IMG/VR virus record: IMGVR_UViG_3300030388_001448
Location: 1,143-45,771 of that record
Length of the DNA: 44,629 nucleotides
Origin: a virus
Direction: 5' to 3' (one strand)
The position numbers and the translations under genes were made by a program. This document shows positions 35,019 through 42,510 of the stretch, piece by piece. Within the stretch, counting starts at the first letter, position 1; every line of letters starts with the position of its first letter. Below the pieces are notes generated by a model. The model had not been told where the DNA came from. It ran no database searches and was given only the letters and a program-made list of their open reading frames with translations.

Positions 35019-36310
35019 TAGGTACCTGCATTACCACTAGTATAAGAAAAAGTATTTGGATGTGAAGCTTGAAAATCTCTTAAAGTAGTATTATTTTGTA
35101 AAAACTGTTGCGTTTTCCAATCTTTTGCATCTCCAAACATTTTTTCTCTAACAGAACTTGGCTGTTGTAGCGATTGTGGATCAGCGCCAGCAGCTCTTCT
35201 TAATGGTGCTAATTTACCTTGACTTGTTAATTTACCATCTTTATCCAAAGTGGAAGATGTATATCGCATAGAGTCTATATTGTCTCTTTGGCTTAAACTA
35301 TTATTATATTGCCAAGTTGGATCTAATGCTAAATCAGTTCTTCCACCTTTTGGACCTGGTACACTAATGTTTTCATACGTACTTCTAGGATTGTCTCTTA
35401 CATAAGAATTATTAGTAAAAAAATCATCTTTCTCTTGATTTACTGTATTCATTAAATTATTAAATCCTCTATTTTCATTTCTTCTAGCGTCATTACCACT
35501 ACTCTCCCTAGCACTATAATTAGGGTATTTTTCTCTATCAATATCTGCATCTAAAGCGTTGCTTTCATTTTTAAATCCACCAACTTCATTTAAATTTGAT
35601 ATTTTTTTATTAAAAGTTCCATCGCGACTTTTATAATTAAAGCCATTCTCCATGCTATAACTCACCTTAGCGCCAGTATAATCATTACCACCTGCATCAG
35701 ACTGATTGTTTAATCCGCTTACTGGAGGATCTTTTTCACCTGGCAATACTTGCGAAGGTCCACCCCATTGTTTAGTAGGAGCGTACATTCCAAACTGCTC
35801 ATTCATTGATATTTTTTCTTTATCAGGAGATCTTTGTTCATTATGTCTTGAACCCATAACTTTAAAAGCTAAAGGTGTTTCATCTCTCATTGATGGTGGT
35901 CCACTTAGTTTATCAGGCTTTGGTCTTAAATCATGTTGAACTTTATTATCGCCAGCTGAATACGCGCCTTTCTCCCATGGTAAATTTTTATCAGATTCAC
36001 TAAAACTATCTCTATTATGTTTTTTAATACCTTTACCATCTATATTTTCATAAACATTTTCTTCATCATAAGATAGTTTATTATCCATCATGTCTTTTAA
36101 ATGCTGTCCTTCGTGAGATATAGCATTGTTGTATAGTTCACTATCTTTAGGTATATCTTTATTTATAATTATAGTTCCATTATCATTAGCTTTAGCTACT
36201 AGAGCTTTTTCAGGTCCATCTCCAAGTGTTTTTTCATTATCTGGAGTAAACGCAACTTCATGAACTGATATTGGATTTATTTTATAAGGTGAATTAAGCT
36301 TAAATGCCAT
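35018..36310 (-). CDS. Hypothetical virion-region protein with HExxH motif, 430 aa
   Basis: The N-terminal ~90 residues look like a small metallopeptidase-like domain: INPISVHEVAFTPDNEKTLG, then NNAISHEGQHLKDMMDNK with H66-E67-G-Q-H70 on a helix. A third zinc ligand is not obvious. The remaining 340 residues are low-complexity and polar (Asn/Asp/Ser/Lys/Arg/Gly), probably disordered. Both ends overlap neighbours (TAATG). No family recognised. It may be a virion-packaged or morphogenesis factor; peptidase activity is only suggested by the motif. Confidence 0.5.
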   Translation of the reverse strand: MAFKLNSPYKINPISVHEVAFTPDNEKTLGDGPEKALVAKANDNGTIIINKDIPKDSELYNNAISHEGQHLKDMMDNKLSYDEENVYENIDGKGIKKHNRDSFSESDKNLPWEKGAYSAGDNKVQHDLRPKPDKLSGPPSMRDETPLAFKVMGSRHNEQRSPDKEKISMNEQFGMYAPTKQWGGPSQVLPGEKDPPVSGLNNQSDAGGNDYTGAKVSYSMENGFNYKSRDGTFNKKISNLNEVGGFKNESNALDADIDREKYPNYSARESSGNDARRNENRGFNNLMNTVNQEKDDFFTNNSYVRDNPRSTYENISVPGPKGGRTDLALDPTWQYNNSLSQRDNIDSMRYTSSTLDKDGKLTSQGKLAPLRRAAGADPQSLQQPSSVREKMFGDAKDWKTQQFLQNNTTLRDFQASHPNTFSYTSGNAGT

Positions 36311-37068
36311 TATGATCTATTTTTTTTTGAATGTCTTGATACTTTATGTCCTGAATGAAAATAACCTTCTCCAGCAGCTACTTCTAATTCTTTTTTCTTT
36401 TCGTAATTACCTTCTGATTTTTTACCACTTTTAAAGTCATGAATAGCATTTCTAGCGTAATCTTGCTCTACTTTACTTTTGCTTTTATTATACATACCAG
36501 GAGCATTGTTATCAACCATACTTGGCGCTGATAAAATACTTTCTTGTAAATGTTGAGGTAACTGATCTTGATCTCCAGTTAAAGCTTTGCTTGGTCCTTT
36601 ACTATTACCGTACGGACCTTGAGGATTATTGCTCTTAAAAGAGTCTATAGATTTATTTGTTTTGTCAAGCTTGTATTTTTTTCTTTCACTTAGAGACATT
36701 TTATCCGTTTTTTGCTCTTCATTTTCTCTCTTCTCTTGATCGTATCCTAATTGCTGAATTCTTAACTTAGTCTTTGACATACCATTTCTAGCGTCTTGAT
36801 ACAAATCAATTTCATTGTTATCACTTGCTTTTTTAGCTTGACTAACGTTTATTCTATCAACATAAGTACTAGATGGTTTTATTTCATTAAGTTTTGGAGC
36901 TATTGGACCTTTTGGTTTTTTAGTTGTAGGTCTTGTAAAACCACCCATATCTACGTTACCACCAACTTTTGTAGTAGCATCCATTTTTAAGTTATTTTTT
37001 TTATAAAAATCACCTCTTTCTTTAGTGTTTAATTTTGGTGCTTTAGACCAGTCTACTTTTTTTGCCAT
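36310..37068 (-). CDS. Basic, polar hypothetical protein, 252 aa
   Basis: Starts MAKKVDWSKAPKLNTKERGD; Lys/Asn/Ser/Gln-rich throughout with few hydrophobic residues, and ends in a His/Lys tail (GYFHSGHKVSRHSKKNRS). Likely disordered and nucleic-acid or protein binding. It overlaps the 430-aa gene (TAATG), and both share this polar composition with the 685-aa protein further upstream, suggesting a set of similar virion-region proteins. Function unknown. Confidence 0.5.
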   Translation of the reverse strand: MAKKVDWSKAPKLNTKERGDFYKKNNLKMDATTKVGGNVDMGGFTRPTTKKPKGPIAPKLNEIKPSSTYVDRINVSQAKKASDNNEIDLYQDARNGMSKTKLRIQQLGYDQEKRENEEQKTDKMSLSERKKYKLDKTNKSIDSFKSNNPQGPYGNSKGPSKALTGDQDQLPQHLQESILSAPSMVDNNAPGMYNKSKSKVEQDYARNAIHDFKSGKKSEGNYEKKKELEVAAGEGYFHSGHKVSRHSKKNRS

Positions 37069-37069
37069 T

Positions 37070-37216
37070 TTACATAATTTTTGGAACTTTAATTCCGTTT
37101 AATAATTCTTTACGTTCTTTACATCCACACCCGCCTGGGATCATGTCTGCTAATTTTTTTATACCTGTGGCTTTAGTGAATTTCTCTACCATATCGCCTA
37201 ACCCAACTGTTTTCAT
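37070..37216 (-). CDS. Small conserved phage protein with GDMVEKFTKATGIKK motif, 48 aa
   Basis: Begins MKTVGLGDMVEKFTKATGIK, has an IPGGCGCKERKELLN segment with a CGC pair and ends KVPKIM. The motif LGD-x-V/I-EK-x-TKATGIKK followed by CGC-x-x-R is one I have seen repeatedly in small proteins of phages of Bacteroidetes and others; function unknown. The ATG overlaps the TGA of the 87-aa gene, and it ends 1 nt before the 252-aa gene. Confidence 0.7.
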   Translation of the reverse strand: MKTVGLGDMVEKFTKATGIKKLADMIPGGCGCKERKELLNGIKVPKIM

Positions 37217-37476
37217 TTTTTTTCTTTATTTGAGTTACAAAACTTTCTAGCTTCTTCAACACTACTAAAACCCCATTTTTTTAAAGCTATAGCTTTTCTA
37301 GTAGGTTCACCATTAGGCTTTTTCATAGAACCTTTCATACCAGCAAACCTACAAGCAAAACTAACTCTAGCTTTAGCTTTACCAGTAGTATGTCTTTTAC
37401 CTAAAGTTCTACCTGTTTCTTTTTTATAATCAGATCGCATTTTACGATTAGACTTTTCATAGCCAGCATTGGTCAT
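37213..37476 (-). CDS. Conserved basic phage protein, DUF6321-like, 87 aa
   Basis: Contains RKMRSDYKKETGRTLGKRHT, KAKARVSFACRFAGMKGSM and KKPNGEPTRKAIALKKWGF, a very well conserved small protein of marine phages that I associate with DUF6321 (recalled, not searched). Strongly basic, likely binds DNA or RNA; no known activity. Overlaps both neighbours by 4 nt (ATGA/TCAT). Confidence 0.75.
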   Translation of the reverse strand: MTNAGYEKSNRKMRSDYKKETGRTLGKRHTTGKAKARVSFACRFAGMKGSMKKPNGEPTRKAIALKKWGFSSVEEARKFCNSNKEKK

Positions 37477-37604
37477 TTAGAACAAGATTTAGACTTTTTG
37501 TGATTATAACCTTTAGCTTTTAAAGAAAGATGTTTTTTCATTGTTTTAGCCATTACTTCTTTACAGTCTTTGTACATCATGTGAGGTTTAAAATCTTTTG
37601 CCAT
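37473..37604 (-). CDS. Small basic phage protein, 43 aa
   Basis: Sequence starts MAKDFKPHMMYKDCKEVMAK and ends HKKSKSCSK. The pattern PH-x-MY-x-x...HL-x-LK-x-KGY-x-H is typical of a small family in phage late operons, of unknown function. Two cysteines and three histidines could bind a metal. Start overlaps the previous stop by one base (TAATG), stop overlaps the next ATG. Confidence 0.65.
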   Translation of the reverse strand: MAKDFKPHMMYKDCKEVMAKTMKKHLSLKAKGYNHKKSKSCSK

Positions 37605-37963
37605 TATCTACGTTTTTTTCCAGATTTCAAAGCTTTAAGTTGTTTTGCTAATTCATCTAATTTACCATCTGTTTTTGTGCCATCTTTAACTAGCGTTGAT
37701 AATACTTTTATTTCTTCAGATAATATACTATTCATCTGATCTATCATATCAACTCTTTCTTTTAAGTCTTCTATATTTATATGATTCCATTTTTCTTTTA
37801 AATCATATTCTAATCTCTTAACTTCAACTGGAGGTAAGTTTTTAGCTTCAGCTATGTCTTCTTGCAGTGAATAATACATGCCAACGAAAGTTGTTGTTAA
37901 CATTATTATACCTATTACTGTTTTTATATCAATTTTAAATTCTGTGTTTTCAGATATTTTCAT
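37604..37963 (-). CDS. Single-pass membrane coiled-coil protein next to endolysin, 119 aa
   Basis: The frame is open further upstream, but those residues overlap the amidase gene and look non-coding; the start at 37963 (MKISENTEFKIDIKTV) overlaps the amidase end by 14 nt. One membrane helix, VIGIIMLTTTFVGMYYSL (about 15-32), is followed by a long charged coiled coil (KRLEYDLKEKWNHINIEDLK, ERVDMIDQMNSILSEEIKV) and a basic tail (SGKKRR). The build fits an i-spanin or a class III-like holin/lysis regulator beside the amidase; not proven. Confidence 0.6.
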   Translation of the reverse strand: MKISENTEFKIDIKTVIGIIMLTTTFVGMYYSLQEDIAEAKNLPPVEVKRLEYDLKEKWNHINIEDLKERVDMIDQMNSILSEEIKVLSTLVKDGTKTDGKLDELAKQLKALKSGKKRR

Positions 37964-38360
37964 ACTCCTTTGTTGCGTCAAAAGATGGGCATGCTTTAGC
38001 AGCAAACTCATTATGTGAATAAATAATTGACTCTGGGTACATTGCCTTAAGCGTTTTAAGCACATGTAAGAGACTTTCTTTCTGTTCTTGTGTTCTTGTA
38101 TCCTTTGGTGTCTTTCCGTCAGCTTCAACGCCTCCGCAATAGCAAACGCCTATTGAATTCCTATTACGCCCTTTACAATGAGCACCCATTTTATCAATGT
38201 CACGACCTTTATGTATCGTTCCATCTAGATCAATATAAAAATGATAACCTATATCATTCCAACCTTTCGCTAAATGCCAGTCTTTTATAGTGTCAACTGA
38301 AACATGTTGTCCTTCTCTAGTAGCGGAGCAATGTATAATTACTTCTTTTACTAATCTCAT
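37950..38360 (-). CDS. N-acetylmuramoyl-L-alanine amidase, T7 lysozyme-type endolysin
   Basis: 136 aa, matching T7 gp3.5 closely in length and motifs. Zinc ligands are H10 (IIHCSAT), H116 (YSHNEFA) and C124 (KACPSFD); catalytic Y39 (IGYHFYI) and K122 are also present. Also conserved: WHLAKGWNDIGYHF and NSIGVCYCGG. It cuts the amide bond between muramic acid and the peptide stem. In T7 the same protein also inhibits the phage RNA polymerase; no such polymerase is seen in this window. Tightly packed between a small TM protein (ATGA overlap) and the coiled-coil membrane protein, so part of a lysis cassette. Confidence 0.93.
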   Translation of the reverse strand: MRLVKEVIIHCSATREGQHVSVDTIKDWHLAKGWNDIGYHFYIDLDGTIHKGRDIDKMGAHCKGRNRNSIGVCYCGGVEADGKTPKDTRTQEQKESLLHVLKTLKAMYPESIIYSHNEFAAKACPSFDATKEYENI

Positions 38361-38512
38361 TTTTTATTTTTTAACTTAATCCATTTATGTGTTGTGTATC
38401 CAATAGTCATAAGTAACAATACTATTTCTAACGCAGGTTCCATCCAATCTAAGCTTGCTATAGTGAATGAAGTTATATTTAAACAATATAACTTTAAGTC
38501 GTCTAAACCCAT
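38357..38512 (-). CDS. Small single-TM protein, holin-like, 51 aa
   Basis: Begins MGLDDLKLYCLNITSFTIAS, has one hydrophobic helix PALEIVLLLMTIGYTTHKW (about 26-44) and a Lys-rich end KLKNKK. This arrangement (short periplasmic part, one TM, basic cytoplasmic tail) is that of small class III-type holins and is a common protein of podoviruses just before the amidase gene. Both ends overlap neighbours (TAATG and ATGA). Together with the 3TM holin there would be two hole-forming candidates. Confidence 0.6.
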   Translation of the reverse strand: MGLDDLKLYCLNITSFTIASLDWMEPALEIVLLLMTIGYTTHKWIKLKNKK

Positions 38513-38682
38513 TATCTTTGAGCTAGTAATGCTGGATTACCTTTATATTGTATATTATCTATTCTTCTTAATGTTGGTGTTATTGTAGAATTATTTGATT
38601 TCATAACTCTAGTACCTACTATAGGTTTACCACATTCTAGTTTAACACCTGCTGGTTTTTGTTTTTCTCCGTAATTTGGCAT
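38512..38682 (-). CDS. Small hypothetical protein, 56 aa
   Basis: Sequence begins MPNYGEKQKPAGVKLECGKP and continues VGTRVMKSNNSTITP...RRIDN, polar and basic, with no membrane segment. It starts the tightly coupled small-gene run that leads to the amidase (TAATG overlap with the next gene). A 65-nt A/T-rich gap separates it from the 685-aa gene. No family recognised. Confidence 0.5.
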   Translation of the reverse strand: MPNYGEKQKPAGVKLECGKPIVGTRVMKSNNSTITPTLRRIDNIQYKGNPALLAQR

Positions 38683-38747
38683 AATTTTCTTTTTAATTGT
38701 TTATAATATCCGTGTACTATATATAATCACGTATAATTTTTTCACTT

Positions 38748-40805
38748 TTACCCTTTTTTAAAACCTCTCATTGTTTTAGCAAGGTTTTTTCTTTGTTTAG
38801 TTCTTTTACTATCTCCAGGTTTTGTTTCTAGTTTGTTTAATGGTATTTTCTCACCATTAGGTACGTTTAACTCTTCTCTTAAAGCTCCTTTTTTTAAACT
38901 ACCAAAATCAATTGATTTAGCAAATGAGCTTCTACTTGCATTCATCTCTAGTCCAGGTTTTGGCATTCCGCTAATAGTTTTAGTCATTGAAGACATATTA
39001 TCATCTATTGCATTGTTTAAATTTTCAGTATCCTCTTTTAAATTTGATTCTATTTGTTTTGGATCAGAAAAAGCAGCAAACATAGGTGTTCCTTGTGTAG
39101 TTTTATTTAACGAAGCATCAGTGTTAGCGTTCATACCAGTTGGTTGTGGTGGTGCATATAACTCACCTGCAGACATTGCTTTATTATTAAATTGTATATC
39201 TCTTTGAATACCTCTTGAAGGTACTGATCCAGCTGATATACCTGGTAAAACATTGTTTGTCATAGTTTTTTGTCCTTTACCAGCTCTGCTAGGCGTGAAT
39301 ATTTGCCCATCTTTACCTATAGTATCTTCACGTCTTATTGGAGGAGGATTTGGTGGTCTATAATTAGTTGGTCTTGGCGAATTAGATTCTGGGGTTTTAA
39401 TGGTTTCTGCGACTGTTCCACCAGTTAATCCATTGCTAGGCATTTGTACTCCAGTATTTCCAGTATTTCCACCACCAGTATACGTTAAACTATTACCACC
39501 AGTAGTACTATCAAGAACTTCAGAAACAGTACCATCACCGCCGCCAGCTACTACACTACCACTACCAAATGCAGAAGTATTATTACCTCCACCAGAAGGA
39601 TTAGTTACACCACTACCGCTTCCATTGCCTCCACCAGAAGGGTTATTTACACCGTCCGCATTAGTAATAGCAGTATTAACTTCTCCATCGCCTGCGCTTA
39701 CAGTGACTCCGCTTCCATTACCTCCGCTTCCATTACCTGTTCCGCCGCCGCCACCACCAGTGCCACCACTAGCATTCCCAGTGCCTGTACCTGTGTTTGT
39801 AACTACTGTACTTCCAGTTCCAACACCTTGATTTCTATTTTGATTAGGATTATTAACAACCACATTTAATGGACTATCTGAAACCATAGGAAATGCAGAA
39901 CCTTTTCTACTTACCATATTAAATGGACCCATACTAGATGCTTTATCAACCCTAGTCCCTCTTCCTAAAGGGTTATTGATAGCATTAAATTTCCTGTCAT
40001 CCATGAAGTTATTCATTTCATTTAAATCATCGTTTTGCTCTTGTTGAGTATATAAATTATCAATTTTATTTTTTGTTGGTTTTTTGTATGGAACTTTACC
40101 TGCGCCACTCGTAACAATTTTTTCACCATTGTCTGTAATCTTCATTCGATCCATTGGAATATTTTCTCTTTCTGATTTATTCATCATGTGGCTAAACTTA
40201 CCTTGCTTGCCCTGATTGTCCATTAGAATCACATTATGAGCTTGATTTAACATATTTTGTGATAATGGTTTTGATTTAGACTCTTTGATTAGTGAATCTT
40301 TGTAGCTTTGGCCCAACTGGTCTTTATAATCTTCTTTATTTATTTTTTCGCGTTTAGCTTCTTTTCTAAAATTTCTCTCGCCTTTCATTTGACCAAAAGC
40401 TTCTTGAGCTTTCTTTTTTTCTTCTGCTGTTTGAAACTTACTGCCCATATTTGCAGCTTGTCTAGTTTCTCGATAAGCTTTGTTAAATTTTTTTCTCTCT
40501 TCTCTAACTTCAGACTTTCTTTGTTTAGCAGCACTTTGTTTTTTTTCAGTATTTTCTTGAGTTCCTTGAATATTTGCTAATACTTCATCTGAAGAACTTT
40601 TTGGCATAAGTCCTGGTGTTTTGCCCTCTTTGTCGCTGCCTGTCTTATTGTCAGTAGACTGGTCTTCAGTAACTGTAGATCCATTTGCCGTTTTATTATA
40701 TATAGAATTTAAATCAGGCATCTTAAAATCTATAGGATTAAAGTTTCTTCTCATCTTTTGTGGATCTCTAAAACTTGCTAATGGACTTTTCTTTTTATAT
40801 GGCAT
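38748..40805 (-). CDS. Gly/Asn/Ser-rich hypothetical virion-region protein, 685 aa
   Basis: Three parts are visible. Residues 1-290 are Lys/Gln-rich and polar, starting MPYKKKSPLASFRDPQKMRR, with charged helices (KKFNKAYRETRQAANMGSKF). Residues about 325-465 are almost entirely Gly/Asn/Thr/Ser/Val (GGTGGGGGGTGNGSGGNGSG), a flexible linker-like tract. Residues 465-685 contain Pro-rich YRPPNPPPIRRED and a basic tail (KTMRGFKKG). No enzyme motif, no membrane helix. Could be a fibrous or disordered virion component; the function is unknown. Its start overlaps the 148-aa gene by 11 nt. Confidence 0.5.
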   Translation of the reverse strand: MPYKKKSPLASFRDPQKMRRNFNPIDFKMPDLNSIYNKTANGSTVTEDQSTDNKTGSDKEGKTPGLMPKSSSDEVLANIQGTQENTEKKQSAAKQRKSEVREERKKFNKAYRETRQAANMGSKFQTAEEKKKAQEAFGQMKGERNFRKEAKREKINKEDYKDQLGQSYKDSLIKESKSKPLSQNMLNQAHNVILMDNQGKQGKFSHMMNKSERENIPMDRMKITDNGEKIVTSGAGKVPYKKPTKNKIDNLYTQQEQNDDLNEMNNFMDDRKFNAINNPLGRGTRVDKASSMGPFNMVSRKGSAFPMVSDSPLNVVVNNPNQNRNQGVGTGSTVVTNTGTGTGNASGGTGGGGGGTGNGSGGNGSGVTVSAGDGEVNTAITNADGVNNPSGGGNGSGSGVTNPSGGGNNTSAFGSGSVVAGGGDGTVSEVLDSTTGGNSLTYTGGGNTGNTGVQMPSNGLTGGTVAETIKTPESNSPRPTNYRPPNPPPIRREDTIGKDGQIFTPSRAGKGQKTMTNNVLPGISAGSVPSRGIQRDIQFNNKAMSAGELYAPPQPTGMNANTDASLNKTTQGTPMFAAFSDPKQIESNLKEDTENLNNAIDDNMSSMTKTISGMPKPGLEMNASRSSFAKSIDFGSLKKGALREELNVPNGEKIPLNKLETKPGDSKRTKQRKNLAKTMRGFKKG

Positions 40806-41241
40806 TTTGTCTTGTTTTATCTCTATTTGTAAAAGCTATAGCTTTTGCCGTAACTTTCCAAGAGTATTTATTATTACTTTCTAATACTTTAGTAGGCATA
40901 TCTTCTTCGCCTAACATTATTCTATATATACGACTTATCAGCTGTTTGCACTTGTATGAAACTTTATATATATGATATTTTTGAGTTGTGTGATTTCTTT
41001 TCCGCCACACTGTAATCCACCCTTGTTTCAATAATCTGTTCCAGCGCCTATTATCCCAGCTGAATGAGTACGTACCTTTTTTAAAATCTTCTTTAGTAAA
41101 CATATCTAAAGCTTCTAAATATATTAAAAGCTCTAGATCTGCATCGTTTAGTTCATAGGTTTTGCATGCCCATTTTCTTATTATCCTGTAATGTTTAAGT
41201 AGGTTTAGTTCTTTTAAATCTTTAGACTTTAGTCTTCTCAT
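40795..41241 (-). CDS. Winged-helix-like putative DNA-binding protein, 148 aa
   Basis: The order of elements suggests a MarR-like winged helix: helical LNLLKHYRIIRKWACKTYEL, then LNDADLELLIYLEALDMFTKEDF (first HTH helices), FSWDNRRWNRLLKQGWITVW (recognition helix), and RKRNHTTQKYHIYKVSYKCK (wing with two strands). The wing and ends are basic. It may regulate late transcription or bind DNA during packaging. Overlaps the S74 gene end by 20 nt and the 685-aa gene start by 11 nt. Confidence 0.55.
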   Translation of the reverse strand: MRRLKSKDLKELNLLKHYRIIRKWACKTYELNDADLELLIYLEALDMFTKEDFKKGTYSFSWDNRRWNRLLKQGWITVWRKRNHTTQKYHIYKVSYKCKQLISRIYRIMLGEEDMPTKVLESNNKYSWKVTAKAIAFTNRDKTRQNAI

Positions 41242-42247
41242 TTATTTTAACTATTTCCATTTCAACATCTGTTAAGCTATAGTCAACCATATAACAACCA
41301 TTATCTTTAGTTATCAAATCACTATAGTATTTGTCAGTTAAGCTTAAACCTATCAAATCTTGAGCCATTAAACCTCTATATCTATGCTCACCGTGATCTT
41401 TGTTTATATAATCAAAATCATACATTTTAAAACCTTCATTAGAATATCCAACAAACATAATGTTTTCTTTAACTCTAATATCACTTCTTCTTCTTTTTCT
41501 CCTAGCTTTTCTGTTTGCTTTTCTGTTTGCTTTTTTATTTTTTCTTTTGTTTTGGCGTATTGCTTTTTTATCTTTTCTATATTCTTTACGAGCGCCTCTT
41601 TTAGCTTGTCTTTTTGCTTTTCCTTTTAATTTTTTAGCTTCTGCTATTTTACCTTTTTTCTCAGCTTTAGCAGTTGCTTTTGCTTCTTTCTTGCCTGCTC
41701 TAATTTCTCTTCTATTACCTCTTTTTTCTCCTCGTCTTTCTTTTCCAGACATACCTTCTTTATAATCATCACCAAAACCAATGTCTTTACCTTGGCTTTT
41801 ATCTTCTCTTTCTCCTTCAGCTATTTCAGCTTCTTCTTTAGCAGCTGCAGCAGCTTCTTCATCTTCTGTGTCTTTCATAGCCTCTAGCTCTTCTTTCTCT
41901 TTAGCTAGTTTAACTCTTTGAAAAAACGCACCAACTTCTTCTCTTGAGTAATCAGTTTCAGTAGGTACAATATCACCACCACCAGCGTTTTCTTGTGCAG
42001 CTCCAGAAGCTCCATTTTCAGCTAATTGACTTTTAGTGTTTTCTTCTGATGTTTTAGCGTTTGCTACGACAGCACCGGCTTTAGCTTTAGCATCGGCAAC
42101 TTTCTTAGCTGCATTGTCTTTAGCTTTTTTAATAGTATCACTCATTTTAGCAAAAGGAGTATCTGATGAAATACCTTTGCTAAAAACCTCAGCGTAATTA
42201 CCCTGGTATTTATTAATTTTTCTTTTTGCCTTACGTAATCTACTCAT
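41222..42247 (-). CDS. Highly basic protein with C-terminal S74-type chaperone domain, 341 aa
   Basis: Residues 1-160 are Ala/Lys/Glu-rich coiled coil with an acidic patch (KEELEAMKDTEDEEAAAAAK). Residues about 160-254 are extremely rich in Lys/Arg (KKANRKANRKARRKRRR). From residue 255 the sequence SDIRVKENIMFVG continues as YRGLMAQDL and NGCYMVDYS, matching the intramolecular chaperone of endosialidases (Peptidase S74): Ser255 and Lys260 occupy the self-cleavage dyad of the S-D-x-R-x-K motif. S74 normally trimerises tail spikes and is then cut off. Here it is only ~87 aa and follows a basic domain instead of a beta-helix, which is odd. Lies right after groES. Confidence 0.65.
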   Translation of the reverse strand: MSRLRKAKRKINKYQGNYAEVFSKGISSDTPFAKMSDTIKKAKDNAAKKVADAKAKAGAVVANAKTSEENTKSQLAENGASGAAQENAGGGDIVPTETDYSREEVGAFFQRVKLAKEKEELEAMKDTEDEEAAAAAKEEAEIAEGEREDKSQGKDIGFGDDYKEGMSGKERRGEKRGNRREIRAGKKEAKATAKAEKKGKIAEAKKLKGKAKRQAKRGARKEYRKDKKAIRQNKRKNKKANRKANRKARRKRRRSDIRVKENIMFVGYSNEGFKMYDFDYINKDHGEHRYRGLMAQDLIGLSLTDKYYSDLITKDNGCYMVDYSLTDVEMEIVKINEKTKV

Positions 42248-42249
42248 AA

Positions 42250-42510
42250 TTATAAAATTATAACAACATCAAACTCTTTAATGATTCTGTATTTTTTATT
42301 TTTTATTTCAATATTAAAACCAGCAACTTTATCATAATATATTTCATCACCTGTTTTTAAAACTAAAACTTCAGAGCCAGGTTTTACAACCTTAGCTCTT
42401 CTGTATCTTATATCTTCTCTTTGCTTTTCAGCTAAGATTAAACCCCCTTGGGTTTTTACATCCTTTTCTTTTATAGGATCTATAACTATATATTTACCTA
42501 TTGCTTTCAT
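42250..42510 (-). CDS. groES: Co-chaperonin GroES (Cpn10), 86 aa
   Basis: Lid of the chaperonin cage. Begins MKAIGKYIVIDPIKEKDVK; the mobile loop TQGGLILAEK corresponds to SAGGIVLT of E. coli GroES, and the beta barrel follows with AKVVKPGSEVLVLKTGDEIY (like RGEVLAVG..VKVGDIV) and KKYRIIKEFDVVIIL (like NEEVLIMSESDILAIVE). An ATG at 42531 would extend it by 7 residues, but MKAIGKY fits the family better. It overlaps the end of groEL by 17 nt, so the pair is co-translated, in the order groEL-groES, the reverse of the usual bacterial operon. Confidence 0.9.
   Translation of the reverse strand: MKAIGKYIVIDPIKEKDVKTQGGLILAEKQREDIRYRRAKVVKPGSEVLVLKTGDEIYYDKVAGFNIEIKNKKYRIIKEFDVVIIL

Noticed and set aside
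37964-38128. N-terminal extension of the 119-aa membrane protein ORF to 174 aa
   Set aside because: The extra residues overlap the amidase in another frame and look random; the start at 37963 gives a normal 14-nt overlap.
39400-39831. 143-aa Pro-rich ORF on the + strand
   Set aside because: It is the reverse complement of the Gly-rich tract of the 685-aa protein; Gly codons GGx read backwards give Pro.
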